A DNA stretch of 64,000 bases from Thalassobius vesicularis (GTDB lineage Bacteria > Pseudomonadota > Alphaproteobacteria > Rhodobacterales > Rhodobacteraceae). The translations under genes were made by a program, and so were the position numbers. How positions within the stretch are numbered: position 1 is the stretch's first letter; the number at the start of each line of letters is the position of its first letter. The DNA lies in the NCBI RefSeq assembly GCF_004799325.1, contig NZ_SSMD01000001.1, forward strand, positions 62,001 to 126,000, given 5' to 3'. Below are positions 16,504-28,164 of the stretch, piece by piece. A model generated the notes under the pieces. It was given only the letters and a program-made list of their open reading frames with translations. It was not told the DNA's origin and made no database searches.

Positions 16504-17256
16504 TCAGGTCAATGCATCCCAGATCAGCTTGACCCCGGTCAGGGTCAGCAGGACGTAGGTCAGGCTGAAAAACGCCCGCTCGGGCACCATGTGATGCGCC
16601 TTGACCCCCAGCGAGGCGCCCAGAACGGCGAACGGCGCCAGCAGCAGATCGGCCCACAGCGTCTGCGCCGTGAAGATGCCCAGAAAGGCGTAGGGGATGA
16701 ATTTCGCAATGTTGATCGCCCAGAAGATCAGCACTGTGGTCGCTTGATACGGCGTCTTTCCCAGCCCGCGCGACAGCAGGTAGACGGCGGCGGGCGGCCC
16801 TCCGGCGTGGCTGACAAAGCTGGTGAACCCGGCCAGCGCGCCGGCCAGCGCGCCGCCCCATTGCGGCATCTCTCGGGCGGGCGGACGGATCAGCCGGGTC
16901 TTCAGCGCCATCTGCCAGCCCACGAAAGCCAGCGAGATCCCGCCGATCAGCAGCCGGAAAAGATCGGCGTCGGCGACCTGATACAGCCACGCGCCGATCG
17001 CCACGCCGGGCAGCGCGCCCAGGATCAGCAGGCGGGCGTCGGGCCAGCTCCACTTCTTCCAATAGGGGCGCAGGGTGGTCACATCGACCAGCATCAGCAG
17101 TGGCAACATGATGCCAAGTGCTTGTCCCGGCTCCAGAACCAGAGCGAGAATCGAGGCCGCCGCAAAGGCCGCTCCGGACCCGAAACCACCCTTGGAAATC
17201 CCCGCAAAGGTGACTGCCGGTGCTGCGACAGCAAAAAAAGCCCAGTCCAATTGCAT
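16504..17256 (-). CDS. TauE/SafE family membrane transporter
   Basis: A 250-residue integral membrane protein with about eight hydrophobic segments. GISKGGFGSG in the first segment and SFVSHAGGPPAAVYLL in the middle are the twin motifs of the TauE/SafE family, which exports sulfite, sulfoacetate or similar small anions. The start at 17256 (MQLDWAFF) was chosen from family length; no strong Shine-Dalgarno distinguishes it from an ATG at 17313. It diverges from mdh. The substrate is not determined. Confidence 0.85.
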   Translation of the reverse strand: MQLDWAFFAVAAPAVTFAGISKGGFGSGAAFAAASILALVLEPGQALGIMLPLLMLVDVTTLRPYWKKWSWPDARLLILGALPGVAIGAWLYQVADADLFRLLIGGISLAFVGWQMALKTRLIRPPAREMPQWGGALAGALAGFTSFVSHAGGPPAAVYLLSRGLGKTPYQATTVLIFWAINIAKFIPYAFLGIFTAQTLWADLLLAPFAVLGASLGVKAHHMVPERAFFSLTYVLLTLTGVKLIWDALT

Positions 17257-17356
17257 ACCGTTGTATTCCGTAAAGTCCCGTCGCCACTCGGATTTAGGGC
17301 GTTTGCGCGTCATATCACAGTCACAAAAGCCTGTCGCCGCTGCGCAGCAGACTTGA

Positions 17357-18379
<1,023 letters not shown>

Positions 18380-18401
18380 GCCGGTTTCGGGACGGATTTC
18401 A

Positions 18402-18426
18402 GGGGCGCCTTCGGGCGCCCCTTTTT
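18402..18426 (+). terminator. Intrinsic terminator after mdh
   Basis: GGGGCGCC (18402-18409), the tetraloop TTCG, GGCGCCCC (18414-18421), then TTTTT. This is a textbook rho-independent terminator 22 bases after the mdh stop codon. It separates mdh from the sucC promoter region. Confidence 0.93.
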
Positions 18427-18585
18427 CATGCGCCGACCCGTCCAAATTCAAATTTTCGCATGATTTTCACGGCAAATCAGGCACTCGCGGCCCATTGCAG
18501 TGTCATGCCCATGTCGTAAATTCGGGTCATCAGGGACGAATCAATCCCTGCTTGCGCCGGATGGGAACGCAACGTCACCAGGTGT

Positions 18586-18616
18586 TGTGATCACAGTTTT
18601 TCAGAGTGTGATCACA
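18586..18616. promoter_or_regulatory. Paired TGTGATCACA operator upstream of sucC
   Basis: Two perfect TGTGATCACA palindromes, 18586-18595 and 18607-18616, are centred 21 bp apart, so they lie on the same face of the helix. The block ends 107 bp before the sucC ATG. The sdhC copy has the same words, the same spacing and a similar distance to its gene (121 bp). Shared flanks (TTGTGATCACAG on one side, ATCACAAA on the other) point to one regulator for both operons. Confidence 0.75.
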
Positions 18617-18679
18617 AAGCCCAGAAAAACGGCGAAATTCTGCTTCCCACGCAATATTCCTTTAGGTAGGACCGTCCAA

Positions 18680-18698
18680 TGGGGGTATACGACCCCCA
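18680..18698 (+). other. Hairpin in the sucC leader
   Basis: TGGGGGT (18680-18686), loop ATACG, ACCCCCA (18692-18698) make a perfect 7-bp stem in the probable sucC 5' leader, 25 bases before the ATG. There is no T-run, so it is not a terminator. It may stabilise the RNA or slow initiation; the ribosome site after it (GGGACAG) is weak. Confidence 0.55.
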
Positions 18699-18723
18699 AT
18701 CGTAGCAAGACGGGACAGTTTTC

Positions 18724-19917
18724 ATGAACATCCATGAATATCAGGCGAAAGCACTTCTTCGCGAATACGGTGCCCCGGTTTCTGAAGGACGTGCCGTCCT
18801 GAAGGCCGAGGATGCAAAAACCGCTGCTGGTCAGCTGGACGGCCCGCTGTGGGTCGTGAAGGCTCAGATCCACGCAGGTGGTCGCGGCAAGGGCAAATTC
18901 AAAGAAGCCGAAGCCGGTGAAAAGGGCGGTGTCCGCCTGGCCAAGTCGGTGGAAGAAGCCGCCGAAGAAGCCAAGAAGATGCTGGGCAAGACCTTGGTCA
19001 CCCACCAGACCGGCCCGGCCGGCAAGCAGGTGAACCGCATCTATATCGAAGCCGGCTCGGACATCGAGCGCGAGCTGTACCTGGCCTTCCTGGTCGATCG
19101 TCAGTCCTCGCGGATTTCGATCGTGGCCTCGACCGAAGGCGGCATGGACATCGAGGAGGTGGCTGCAAGCACCCCCGAGAAGATCCTGTCCTTCACCATC
19201 GACCCCGCGGTTGGCTACATGCCCTACCACGGCCGTCGCGTGGCTTTCTCGCTGGGTCTGACCGGTGGTCAGGTCAAGCAGTGCGTCGCGCTGCTGGGCA
19301 ACCTGTACCGTGCCTTCGTCGAGAAGGACATGGAGATGCTGGAAATCAACCCGCTGATCGTCATGCCCGATGGCAACCTGAAGCTGCTGGACGCCAAGCT
19401 GGGCTTTGACGGCAACGCGGTTTACCGTCACCCCGACGTCGCCAACCTGCGCGACGAAACCGAAGAAGACCCGAAAGAGCTGGCAGCGTCGAAATACGAC
19501 CTGAACTACATCGCTCTGGACGGTGAAATCGGCTGCATGGTGAACGGTGCGGGCCTGGCAATGGCCACCATGGACATCATCAAGCTGTACGGTGCCGAGC
19601 CGGCCAACTTCCTGGACGTCGGTGGCGGCGCAACCAAGGAAAAGGTCACCGAAGCGTTCAAGATCATCACCTCGGACCCGAACGTCAAAGGCATCCTGGT
19701 CAACATCTTCGGCGGCATCATGCGCTGCGATGTGATCGCCGAGGGCGTCGTTGCCGCGGTCAAGGAAGTGGGTCTGCAGGTTCCGCTGGTCGTCCGTCTG
19801 GAAGGCACCAACGTGGAAAAAGGCAAAGAGATCATCAACACTTCGGGTCTGAACGTGATCGCAGCCGACAACCTGTCGGACGGCGCCGAGAAGATCGTGA
19901 AAGCGGTGAAAGGATAA
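18724..19917 (+). CDS. sucC: Succinyl-CoA synthetase beta subunit (ADP-forming)
   Basis: A 397-residue ATP-grasp subunit. It begins [19 protein letters not shown], has the ATP-grasp Lys/Gly region [14 protein letters not shown], the metal site EINPLIV, and the C-terminal CoA ligase segment [15 protein letters not shown]. With SucD it makes ATP (or GTP) from succinyl-CoA in the TCA cycle. It starts a transcript with its own upstream operator pair. sucD follows after four bases. Confidence 0.97.
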   Translation: MNIHEYQAKALLREYGAPVSEGRAVLKAEDAKTAAGQLDGPLWVVKAQIHAGGRGKGKFKEAEAGEKGGVRLAKSVEEAAEEAKKMLGKTLVTHQTGPAGKQVNRIYIEAGSDIERELYLAFLVDRQSSRISIVASTEGGMDIEEVAASTPEKILSFTIDPAVGYMPYHGRRVAFSLGLTGGQVKQCVALLGNLYRAFVEKDMEMLEINPLIVMPDGNLKLLDAKLGFDGNAVYRHPDVANLRDETEEDPKELAASKYDLNYIALDGEIGCMVNGAGLAMATMDIIKLYGAEPANFLDVGGGATKEKVTEAFKIITSDPNVKGILVNIFGGIMRCDVIAEGVVAAVKEVGLQVPLVVRLEGTNVEKGKEIINTSGLNVIAADNLSDGAEKIVKAVKG

Positions 19918-19921
19918 GAAA

Positions 19922-20809
19922 ATGGCAGTCCTCATCGACGAAAACACCAAAGTCATCTGTCAGGGCTTCACCGGCTCGCAGGGCACGTTCCACTCGGAAC
20001 AGGCGATCGCTTACGGCACCAAGATGGTTGGCGGCGTGACCCCCGGCAAAGGCGGCACCAGCCACCTGAACCTGCCGGTGTTCAACTCGGTCCACGAAGC
20101 CAAGCACGTGACCGAAGCCAACGCCACCGTGATCTACGTTCCGCCGCCCTTCGCGGCTGACTCGATCCTGGAAGCGATCGACGCCGAGATGGAGCTGATC
20201 GTCTGCATCACCGAAGGCATCCCGGTTCTGGACATGATGCGCGTCAAGCGCGCGCTGATCGACAGCTCGTCGCGCCTGATCGGCCCGAACTGCCCCGGCG
20301 TCATCACCCCCAACGCCTGCAAGATCGGCATCATGCCCGGCCACATCCACAAGCGTGGCTCGGTTGGCGTTGTGTCGCGTTCGGGCACCCTGACCTACGA
20401 AGCGGTCAAGCAGACCTCGGACATCGGCCTGGGCCAATCGACCGCAGTCGGCATCGGTGGTGACCCCATCAAGGGCACCGAGCATATCGACGTGCTGGAA
20501 ATGTTCCTGAACGACCCCGAAACCCAGTCGATCATCATGATCGGCGAGATCGGTGGCTCGGCCGAGGAAGAAGCCGCAGAATACCTGGCAGAACAGCGCA
20601 AAAAAGGCCGCTGGAAGCCGACCGCAGGTTTCATCGCAGGCCGTACCGCCCCTCCGGGCCGTCGCATGGGCCACGCCGGCGCGATCGTCGCAGGCGGCAA
20701 GGGTGACGCGGAATCGAAGATCGAAGCCATGAAATCGGCCGGTATCGTCGTCGCAGACAGCCCCGCCACCCTGGGCGAGGCCGTGCAGGCCGCCATCGCC
20801 AAGGGCTGA
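19922..20809 (+). CDS. sucD: Succinyl-CoA synthetase alpha subunit
   Basis: A 295-residue CoA-binding subunit. [16 protein letters not shown] is the CoA site and the phosphorylated histidine is H251 in [15 protein letters not shown]. It is complete and of family length. Its ATG lies four bases after the sucC stop, with AAAGGATAAGAA as ribosome site at the end of sucC. A 263-bp gap with a hairpin follows before sucA. Confidence 0.97.
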   Translation: MAVLIDENTKVICQGFTGSQGTFHSEQAIAYGTKMVGGVTPGKGGTSHLNLPVFNSVHEAKHVTEANATVIYVPPPFAADSILEAIDAEMELIVCITEGIPVLDMMRVKRALIDSSSRLIGPNCPGVITPNACKIGIMPGHIHKRGSVGVVSRSGTLTYEAVKQTSDIGLGQSTAVGIGGDPIKGTEHIDVLEMFLNDPETQSIIMIGEIGGSAEEEAAEYLAEQRKKGRWKPTAGFIAGRTAPPGRRMGHAGAIVAGGKGDAESKIEAMKSAGIVVADSPATLGEAVQAAIAKG

Positions 20810-20838
20810 TCGGCGCCAACGGCACCAAAGACACTGGC

Positions 20839-20868
20839 GCGGGCCGGACACATGTCCGGCCTGCCCGC
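20839..20868 (+). other. Hairpin after sucD
   Basis: CCGGACA (20844-20850) pairs with TGTCCGG (20853-20859), extended by GCGGG/CCCGC (20839-20843 and 20864-20868) around a small bulge. It follows sucD by 30 bases. There is no T-run on the plus strand, so partial termination or RNA processing between sucCD and sucAB is more likely than a strong stop. Confidence 0.5.
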
Positions 20869-20951
20869 AAAAACCAGAGCCTCATGAAAGGCACCCGCCG
20901 GGTTTCTTTCCTGATGCTCTTGGACGACCGCTCTGGGGAAGGAAGCGCGCC

Positions 20952-20966
20952 GAACACGATGTGTTC
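20952..20966. promoter_or_regulatory. Candidate operator upstream of sucA
   Basis: GAACAC-GAT-GTGTTC is a perfect 6-3-6 inverted repeat. It lies 106 bp before the sucA ATG, close to the distance at which the TGTGATCACA pairs precede sucC and sdhC, but the sequence is different. Only one copy is seen in the window. A regulatory role is inference from symmetry and place. Confidence 0.35.
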
Positions 20967-21072
20967 CGAAGGCTATGCTTTCGCCCGTCCCGACCCAAAC
21001 GGCCTCCCGTCAGATCCTACACCCCGTCGGGCCGCGCTGGTGGTCCGGTGAACCGCAACCTGAGGTGCAATA

Positions 21073-24036
21073 ATGAACGACCAGAGCCCGAACGACATGT
21101 TCCATGCCTCCAGCTTCATGCAGGGGCACAACGCCGAATACCTGGAACAGCTGTATGCCCGCTGGGCGAATGACCCCAACGCCGTGGATGCGGCCTGGGC
21201 CGATTTCTTCCGTCAGCTGGGCGACGCGGAACTGGACGTCAAGAAAGAGGCCGCAGGCCCCTCTTGGGCACGCACCGACTGGCCGCCGGTCCCCTCGGAT
21301 GACCTGACTGCCGCGCTGGATGGCCAATGGCCCGCCCCCGTGGAAACCAAGGCCGCCGGCAAGAAGATCGTCGAGAAAGCCGCCGAAAAAGGCATCCAGC
21401 TGAGCGACGAGCAAGTCAAACGCGCCGTTCTGGACTCGGTCCGCGCGCTGATGATCATCCGCGCCTACCGGATCCGTGGCCACCTGATCGCCGACATCGA
21501 CCCGCTGAACATGCGCGACAAGACTCCGCATCCCGAGCTGGACCCGAAATCCTACGGCTTCACCGATGCCGACATGGACCGCCCGATCTTCATCGACAAC
21601 GTGCTGGGGCTTCAGGTTGCCTCGATGCGTCAGATCATGGACATCGTGAAGCGGACCTACTGCGGTACCTTCGCGCTGCAATACATGCACATCTCGAACC
21701 CCGAAGAAGCCGGCTGGCTGAAAGAGCGGATCGAGGGCTACGGCAAGGAAATCGCGTTCACCCGCGAAGGCCGCAAGGCAATCCTGAACAAGCTGGTCGA
21801 GGCCGAGGGCTTTGAGAAGTTCCTGCACGTCAAGTACATGGGCACCAAGCGTTTCGGCCTGGACGGCGGCGAGGCCCTGATCCCCGCGATGGAACAGATC
21901 ATCAAGCGCGGCGGCAACCTGGGTGCCAAGGAAATCGTGATCGGCATGCCCCACCGCGGCCGTCTGAACATCCTGGCCAACGTGCTCAGCAAACCTTACC
22001 GCGCCATCTTCAACGAATTCCAGGGCGGCTCGTTCAAGCCCGAGGACGTGGATGGTTCGGGCGACGTGAAATACCACCTGGGCGCCTCGTCGGACCGTGA
22101 GTTCGACGGCAACAAGGTCCACCTGTCGCTGACCGCCAACCCCTCGCACCTTGAGGCGGTGAACCCCGTCGTTCTGGGCAAGTGCCGCGCCAAGACCGAC
22201 CAGCTGAACGACGCCGAGCATCACTCGGTCATCCCCGTGCTGCTGCACGGCGATGCCGCGTTCGCAGGTCAGGGCATCGTGGCAGAATGCTTCCAGCTGT
22301 CGGGCATCCGTGGTCACCGCACCGGCGGCACCATGCATATCGTGGTGAACAACCAGATCGGTTTCACCACCGCGCCGCACTTCTCGCGCAGCTCGCCCTA
22401 CCCGACCGACATCGCCCTGATGGTCGAAGCGCCGATCTTCCACGTCAACGGGGATGACCCCGAGGCCGTGGTTCACGCCGCCAAGGTCGCGACCGAGTTC
22501 CGGATGAAGTTCCACAAGGACGTCGTCATCGACATCTTCTGCTATCGCCGCTTCGGTCACAACGAAGGCGACGAGCCGATGTTCACCAACCCGATGATGT
22601 ACAACAACATCAAGCGTCACAAGACGACGCTGCAGCTGTACACCGAACGTCTGGTGGCCGACGGGCTGATCCCCGAAGGCGAGATCGAGGACATGAAGGC
22701 CGCCTTCCAGGCCCAGCTGAACGAAGAGTTCGAGGCCGGCAAGGACTACAAGCCGAACAAGGCCGACTGGCTGGACGGCCGCTGGTCGCACCTGGATCGC
22801 GAAAAGCAGGAAAACTACCAGCGTGGCCAGACCGCCATCAGCGAAGAGACCATGAAACAGGTCGGCGAGGCGCTGACCCGCGTTCCCAATGGCTTCCCGC
22901 TGCACAAGACCGTGTCGCGTCTGCTGGAAACCAAGCAAGAGATGTTCAACTCGGGCAAGGGCTTTGACTGGGCAACCGCCGAGGCACTGGCGTTCGGCTC
23001 GCTGCTGACCGAGGGCTACCCGGTCCGTCTGGCCGGCCAGGACTCGACCCGCGGCACCTTCTCGCAGCGTCACTCGGGCCTGGTGAACCAGGAAACCGAA
23101 GAGCGTTACTACCCGCTGAACAACATCCGCGAAGGCCAGGCCCGTTACGAAGTCATCGACTCGGCCCTGTCCGAATACGCGGTGCTGGGTTTTGAGTACG
23201 GCTACTCGCTGGCCGAACCGAACGCCCTGACCATGTGGGAAGCACAGTTCGGCGACTTCGCGAACGGCGCGCAGATCATGTTCGACCAGTTCATCAGCTC
23301 GGGCGAATCCAAGTGGCTGCGTATGTCGGGCCTGACCGTCCTGCTGCCGCACGGCTTCGAAGGCCAGGGCCCGGAACACTCGTCGGCGCGTCTGGAACGC
23401 TTCCTGACCATGTGTGGCGGTGACAACTGGATCGTGGCGAACTGCTCGACCCCGGCGAACTACTTCCACATCCTGCGCCGTCAGCTGCACCGCACCTTCC
23501 GCAAGCCGCTGATCCTGATGACCCCGAAATCGCTGCTGCGTCACAAGATGTGCATCTCGGACGTCGAGGATTTCGTGACCGGCTCGTCCTTCCACCGTGT
23601 GCTGTGGGATGATGCCGAAAAGGGCCATTCGGACAACACCCTGGTGGCCGACGACAAGATCAAGCGCGTCGTCATGTGCTCGGGCAAGGTCTATTACGAC
23701 CTGCTGGAGGAACGTGACGCCCGTGGCATCAACGACGTCTACCTGATGCGGATCGAACAGTACTATCCGTTCCCGGCCATGACCCTGACCAAGGAACTGG
23801 AGCGTTTCAAGAACGCCCAGATGGTCTGGTGTCAGGAAGAACCGAAGAACCAGGGTGCCTGGGCCTTCATCGAGCCGAACATCGAATGGGTCCTGACCCG
23901 CATCGACGCCAAGCACAAGCGCCCGACCTATGCCGGCCGCGCAGCATCGGCATCGCCGGCAACCGGTCTGTCCAGCCAGCACAAAGCACAACAACAGGCG
24001 CTGATCGACGAAGCGCTGACCATCGAAGGGAAATAA
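21073..24036 (+). CDS. sucA: 2-Oxoglutarate dehydrogenase E1 component
   Basis: A 987-residue thiamine-diphosphate enzyme that decarboxylates 2-oxoglutarate and passes succinyl to lipoyl-E2. Visible segments are the N-terminal E2-binding NAEYLEQLYARW, IGMPHRGRLNILANV, HLEAVNPVVLGK, the ThDP/Mg part around VIDIFCYRRFGHNEGDEP, and FEGQGPEHSSARLERFL near the active site. GAGG stands seven bases before the ATG. Three bases separate it from sucB, so they share a transcript. Confidence 0.98.
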   Translation: MNDQSPNDMFHASSFMQGHNAEYLEQLYARWANDPNAVDAAWADFFRQLGDAELDVKKEAAGPSWARTDWPPVPSDDLTAALDGQWPAPVETKAAGKKIVEKAAEKGIQLSDEQVKRAVLDSVRALMIIRAYRIRGHLIADIDPLNMRDKTPHPELDPKSYGFTDADMDRPIFIDNVLGLQVASMRQIMDIVKRTYCGTFALQYMHISNPEEAGWLKERIEGYGKEIAFTREGRKAILNKLVEAEGFEKFLHVKYMGTKRFGLDGGEALIPAMEQIIKRGGNLGAKEIVIGMPHRGRLNILANVLSKPYRAIFNEFQGGSFKPEDVDGSGDVKYHLGASSDREFDGNKVHLSLTANPSHLEAVNPVVLGKCRAKTDQLNDAEHHSVIPVLLHGDAAFAGQGIVAECFQLSGIRGHRTGGTMHIVVNNQIGFTTAPHFSRSSPYPTDIALMVEAPIFHVNGDDPEAVVHAAKVATEFRMKFHKDVVIDIFCYRRFGHNEGDEPMFTNPMMYNNIKRHKTTLQLYTERLVADGLIPEGEIEDMKAAFQAQLNEEFEAGKDYKPNKADWLDGRWSHLDREKQENYQRGQTAISEETMKQVGEALTRVPNGFPLHKTVSRLLETKQEMFNSGKGFDWATAEALAFGSLLTEGYPVRLAGQDSTRGTFSQRHSGLVNQETEERYYPLNNIREGQARYEVIDSALSEYAVLGFEYGYSLAEPNALTMWEAQFGDFANGAQIMFDQFISSGESKWLRMSGLTVLLPHGFEGQGPEHSSARLERFLTMCGGDNWIVANCSTPANYFHILRRQLHRTFRKPLILMTPKSLLRHKMCISDVEDFVTGSSFHRVLWDDAEKGHSDNTLVADDKIKRVVMCSGKVYYDLLEERDARGINDVYLMRIEQYYPFPAMTLTKELERFKNAQMVWCQEEPKNQGAWAFIEPNIEWVLTRIDAKHKRPTYAGRAASASPATGLSSQHKAQQQALIDEALTIEGK

Positions 24037-24039
24037 CCC

Positions 24040-25533
<1,494 letters not shown>

Positions 25534-25541
25534 TGCAACGC

Positions 25542-25568
25542 GGCCCGCATCCCCTGGGGGTGCGGGCC
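25542..25568 (+). other. Strong GC hairpin between sucB and the glycosyltransferase
   Basis: GGCCCGCA (25542-25549) pairs with TGCGGGCC (25561-25568) and the inner TCCC/GGGG extends the stem to about twelve pairs. No T-run follows. Its place eight bases after sucB suggests an RNA 3' stabiliser or a partial stop that lowers expression of the glycosyltransferase and lpd relative to sucAB. Confidence 0.65.
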
Positions 25569-25588
25569 ACCACGCACCTTTACGCACA

Positions 25589-26575
25589 ATGACAAACCCC
25601 GCCCCCTCTGCCCAAGTCGCCCTCGTCGCCTGCATGAGGAACGAAGGCATCTTCTTGCTGGAATGGGTCGCCTATCACCAGGGCCTGGGGTTCGACGCCA
25701 TCATCGTCGTCACCAACGACTGCACCGATGGCTCTGACACGCTGGCCGAAGCACTGGCCGCTGCTGGCCACATCATCCACATCGACCAGACCGTCCCCGC
25801 CGGCACCTCGCCGCAGGATGTGGGCATGGATCTCGCGCTGATCTGGATGCGCCGCCACGATATCACCTGGGCCCTGCACATCGACAGCGACGAGTTTGTG
25901 CTGCTCGAAAACGGCTCGATCCATGATCTGCTGGCCGACCTGCAACAGGCCGACGTGATCCCCCTGCCCTGGCGCAATTTCGGCGACAACGGCGTGGCCG
26001 AGTGGACGCCGGGCGACACCGTCCTGACCGCCTTCACCCGCGCCCAGGCCGCGGCAGAACCCGGCGTGACCAAGTTCAAATGCCTGTTCCGCGTCGCCAG
26101 CTTCGCCTTTGCCACCGATCACAACCCGCTGGCCCCGCTGGTCGAAACCCCCACCGTCCTGTCGCCGGATGGCGAAGAGCTGTCCAACACCAGCCTCTAT
26201 CAGGCCAAATCCGCACGCTTCCGGCCCCATGACGTGGCCTGCCGCACCCGCCGCGCCCGCCTGAACCACTACGCCGTAAAATCCCGCGACCTCTTCCTGA
26301 TGAAGAACGACCGCGGCAACGGCCAGGGCACCGTTGAGGGCCGCAAATACCACCTCGGCTCGCGCTGGCACCGCATCGCCAACCGCAACGAGGTCGAAGA
26401 CACCGCGATCCTGCGCCACTGGCCCGACACCCAACGCCGCCTGGCCGCCCTGCGCGCCGACCCCGCCATCGCCGCTGCCGAAACCGCCTGCCAGACCTGG
26501 TTCAGCGCCCGCCGCGCCGCCATCCTGACACCGGAACGCATCGCTGAATGGACCCACCGAAAGGCCCACGCATGA
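25589..26575 (+). CDS. Family 2-like glycosyltransferase (Glyco_tranf_2_4 type)
   Basis: A 328-residue protein. It begins with VALVACMRNEGIFLLEWVAYHQGLG, the hallmark of the short GT-A family that starts with A-R-N-E, and has IDSDEF as the DxD-type metal site (about residues 94-99). The end is basic and helical. Its acceptor is unknown. No Shine-Dalgarno is visible before the ATG. It stands between sucB and lpd on the same strand, an odd place for a glycan gene. Codon use is strongly GC3-biased, like the rest. Confidence 0.78.
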   Translation: MTNPAPSAQVALVACMRNEGIFLLEWVAYHQGLGFDAIIVVTNDCTDGSDTLAEALAAAGHIIHIDQTVPAGTSPQDVGMDLALIWMRRHDITWALHIDSDEFVLLENGSIHDLLADLQQADVIPLPWRNFGDNGVAEWTPGDTVLTAFTRAQAAAEPGVTKFKCLFRVASFAFATDHNPLAPLVETPTVLSPDGEELSNTSLYQAKSARFRPHDVACRTRRARLNHYAVKSRDLFLMKNDRGNGQGTVEGRKYHLGSRWHRIANRNEVEDTAILRHWPDTQRRLAALRADPAIAAAETACQTWFSARRAAILTPERIAEWTHRKAHA

Positions 26576-26580
26576 GCCTT

Positions 26581-26660
26581 CTTCTTTTTCAAAATATCCT
26601 CGGGGGTGAATGCGTTGGAAATCGCCAGATTTTCAACGAAGAGGGGGCAGACAGCCCCCT
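26581..26660. repeat. Intergenic repeat, family B, copy 1
   Basis: Begins CTTCTTTTTCAAAATATCC, then GGGGGTGAATGCG, an imperfect inverted repeat (TTGGAAAT and ATTTTCAA), and ends with AGGGGGC-agaca-GCCCCCT. The copy at 48272-48349 has the same layout. It begins five bases after the glycosyltransferase stop codon and before lpd. The two stems are kept although some bases differ, so structure seems to matter. Confidence 0.8.
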
Positions 26661-26703
26661 GCCCCTGCCCCTCAAACACCCAAACATCTGACGGAGACAC
26701 CCA

Positions 26704-28098
26704 ATGGCACAATATGACGTGATCGTAATCGGCGCCGGCCCCGGCGGCTATGTCGCAGCCATCCGCTGCGCCCAGCTGGGCCTGAAAACCGCCTGCGTCG
26801 AAGGCCGCGAGACCCTCGGCGGCACCTGCCTGAACGTGGGCTGCATCCCCTCCAAGGCGCTGCTGCACGCCTCGCACAGCCTGCACGAGGCCGAGCACAA
26901 CTTCGAGAAAATGGGCCTGAAAGTCGCCGCCCCCAAGGTCGACTGGAAACAGATGCTGGCCTACAAGGACGACGTCATCAAGGGCAACACCACCGGCATC
27001 GAATTCCTGTTCAAGAAGAACAAGGTCGACTGGCTGAAGGGCTGGGGCTCGATCCCCGCCGCTGGCAAGGTGCAGGTCGGCGACACCGTCTACGAGACCA
27101 AGAACATCATCATCGCCTCCGGCTCCGAAGCCTCGCCCGTTCCCGGCGCGGATGTGACCGTCGATGAAACCGTCGTCGTCACCTCGACCGGCGCGCTGGC
27201 CCTGCCGAAGATCCCGAAAAAGATGGTCGTGATCGGCGCGGGCGTCATCGGTCTGGAACTCGGCTCGGTCTACAAGCGTCTGGGCACCGAGGTGACCGTG
27301 GTCGAATTCCTCGACAACATCACCCCCGGCATGGACGGCGAGATTCAGAAGAACTTCCTGAAACTGCTGAAAAAGCAGGGGCTGGAGTTTGTTCTGGGCG
27401 CCGCTGTGCAAAAGGTCGAAGCCACCAAGACCAAGGCCAAAGTCACCTACAAGCTGCGCAAGGATGACTCCGAGCATTCGCTGGACGCCGATGTCGTTCT
27501 GTGCGCCACCGGCCGCCGCCCCTACACCGACGGTCTGGGCCTCGAAGCCCTTGGCGTGGAAATGTCGCCGCGCGGTCAGATCAAGACCAACGGCCACTGG
27601 CAGACCAACGTCCCCGGCATCTACGCAATCGGTGACGCGATCGACGGCCCGATGCTGGCTCACAAGGCCGAAGACGAAGGCATGGCCGCCGCCGAAGTTA
27701 TCGCCGGCAAGCATGGCCACGTGAACTATGACGTGATCCCCGGCGTGATCTACACCGCCCCCGAGGTCGCCACCGTCGGCAAGACCGAAGAGCAGCTGAA
27801 GGCCGAGGGCCGCGCCTACAAGGTCGGCAAGTTCCCCTTCATGGGCAACGCCCGCGCCAAGGCCGTGTTCCAGGGCGAAGGCTTCGTCAAGCTGCTGGCC
27901 GACAAGGAAACCGACCGCGTTCTGGGCTGCCACATCATCGGCCCGGGCGCTGGCGACCTGATCCACGAGATCTGCGTTGCGATGGAATTCGGTGCCTCGG
28001 CGCAGGACGTGGCGCTGACGTGCCATGCCCACCCGACCTTCTCCGAGGCCGTGCGCGAAGCCGCCCTGGCCTGCGGCGACGGCGCGATCCACGCGTAA
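26704..28098 (+). CDS. lpd: Dihydrolipoyl dehydrogenase (E3)
   Basis: A 464-residue flavoprotein that reoxidises dihydrolipoamide with NAD. The FAD fold is [12 protein letters not shown], the redox disulfide is C42/C47 in [13 protein letters not shown], the NAD fold is [15 protein letters not shown], and the active-site base is in [17 protein letters not shown] precedes the ATG. The position after sucAB makes it the E3 of the 2-oxoglutarate dehydrogenase complex, possibly shared with other lipoyl complexes. Confidence 0.97.
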   Translation: MAQYDVIVIGAGPGGYVAAIRCAQLGLKTACVEGRETLGGTCLNVGCIPSKALLHASHSLHEAEHNFEKMGLKVAAPKVDWKQMLAYKDDVIKGNTTGIEFLFKKNKVDWLKGWGSIPAAGKVQVGDTVYETKNIIIASGSEASPVPGADVTVDETVVVTSTGALALPKIPKKMVVIGAGVIGLELGSVYKRLGTEVTVVEFLDNITPGMDGEIQKNFLKLLKKQGLEFVLGAAVQKVEATKTKAKVTYKLRKDDSEHSLDADVVLCATGRRPYTDGLGLEALGVEMSPRGQIKTNGHWQTNVPGIYAIGDAIDGPMLAHKAEDEGMAAAEVIAGKHGHVNYDVIPGVIYTAPEVATVGKTEEQLKAEGRAYKVGKFPFMGNARAKAVFQGEGFVKLLADKETDRVLGCHIIGPGAGDLIHEICVAMEFGASAQDVALTCHAHPTFSEAVREAALACGDGAIHA

Positions 28099-28116
28099 TC
28101 GCGACCCGCTCAAACC

Positions 28117-28142
28117 AAAGGCCGCCCCTCGGGGCGGCCTTT
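28117..28142. terminator. Terminator after lpd
   Basis: AAAGGCCGCCCC (28117-28128) and GGGGCGGCCTTT (28131-28142) form a 12-bp stem with A on one side and T on the other, so it can stop transcription from both directions. It lies 18 bases after lpd and 22 bases before the end of the opposing nitroreductase gene. Confidence 0.9.
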
Positions 28143-28164
28143 GTCGTTGCCATTGTCCGGTGCG

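Larger units (their letters stand above)
18427..18723. other. sucC upstream region (297 bp)
   Basis: No gene is seen here. The region holds the paired TGTGATCACA operator (18586-18616) and a leader hairpin (18680-18698), both listed separately. A sigma-70 promoter should lie between them; TTCTGC at 18638-18643 and TTTAGG at 18661-18666 have 17-base spacing but poor matches. The first 150 bases, rich in AAATT runs, show nothing I can assign. Confidence 0.55.

Noticed and set aside
20884-21051. A 55-codon frame between sucD and sucA on the plus strand
   Set aside because: It has no clear Shine-Dalgarno, a biased arginine/proline composition and no recognisable motif. It also spans the candidate operator and promoter area of sucA.
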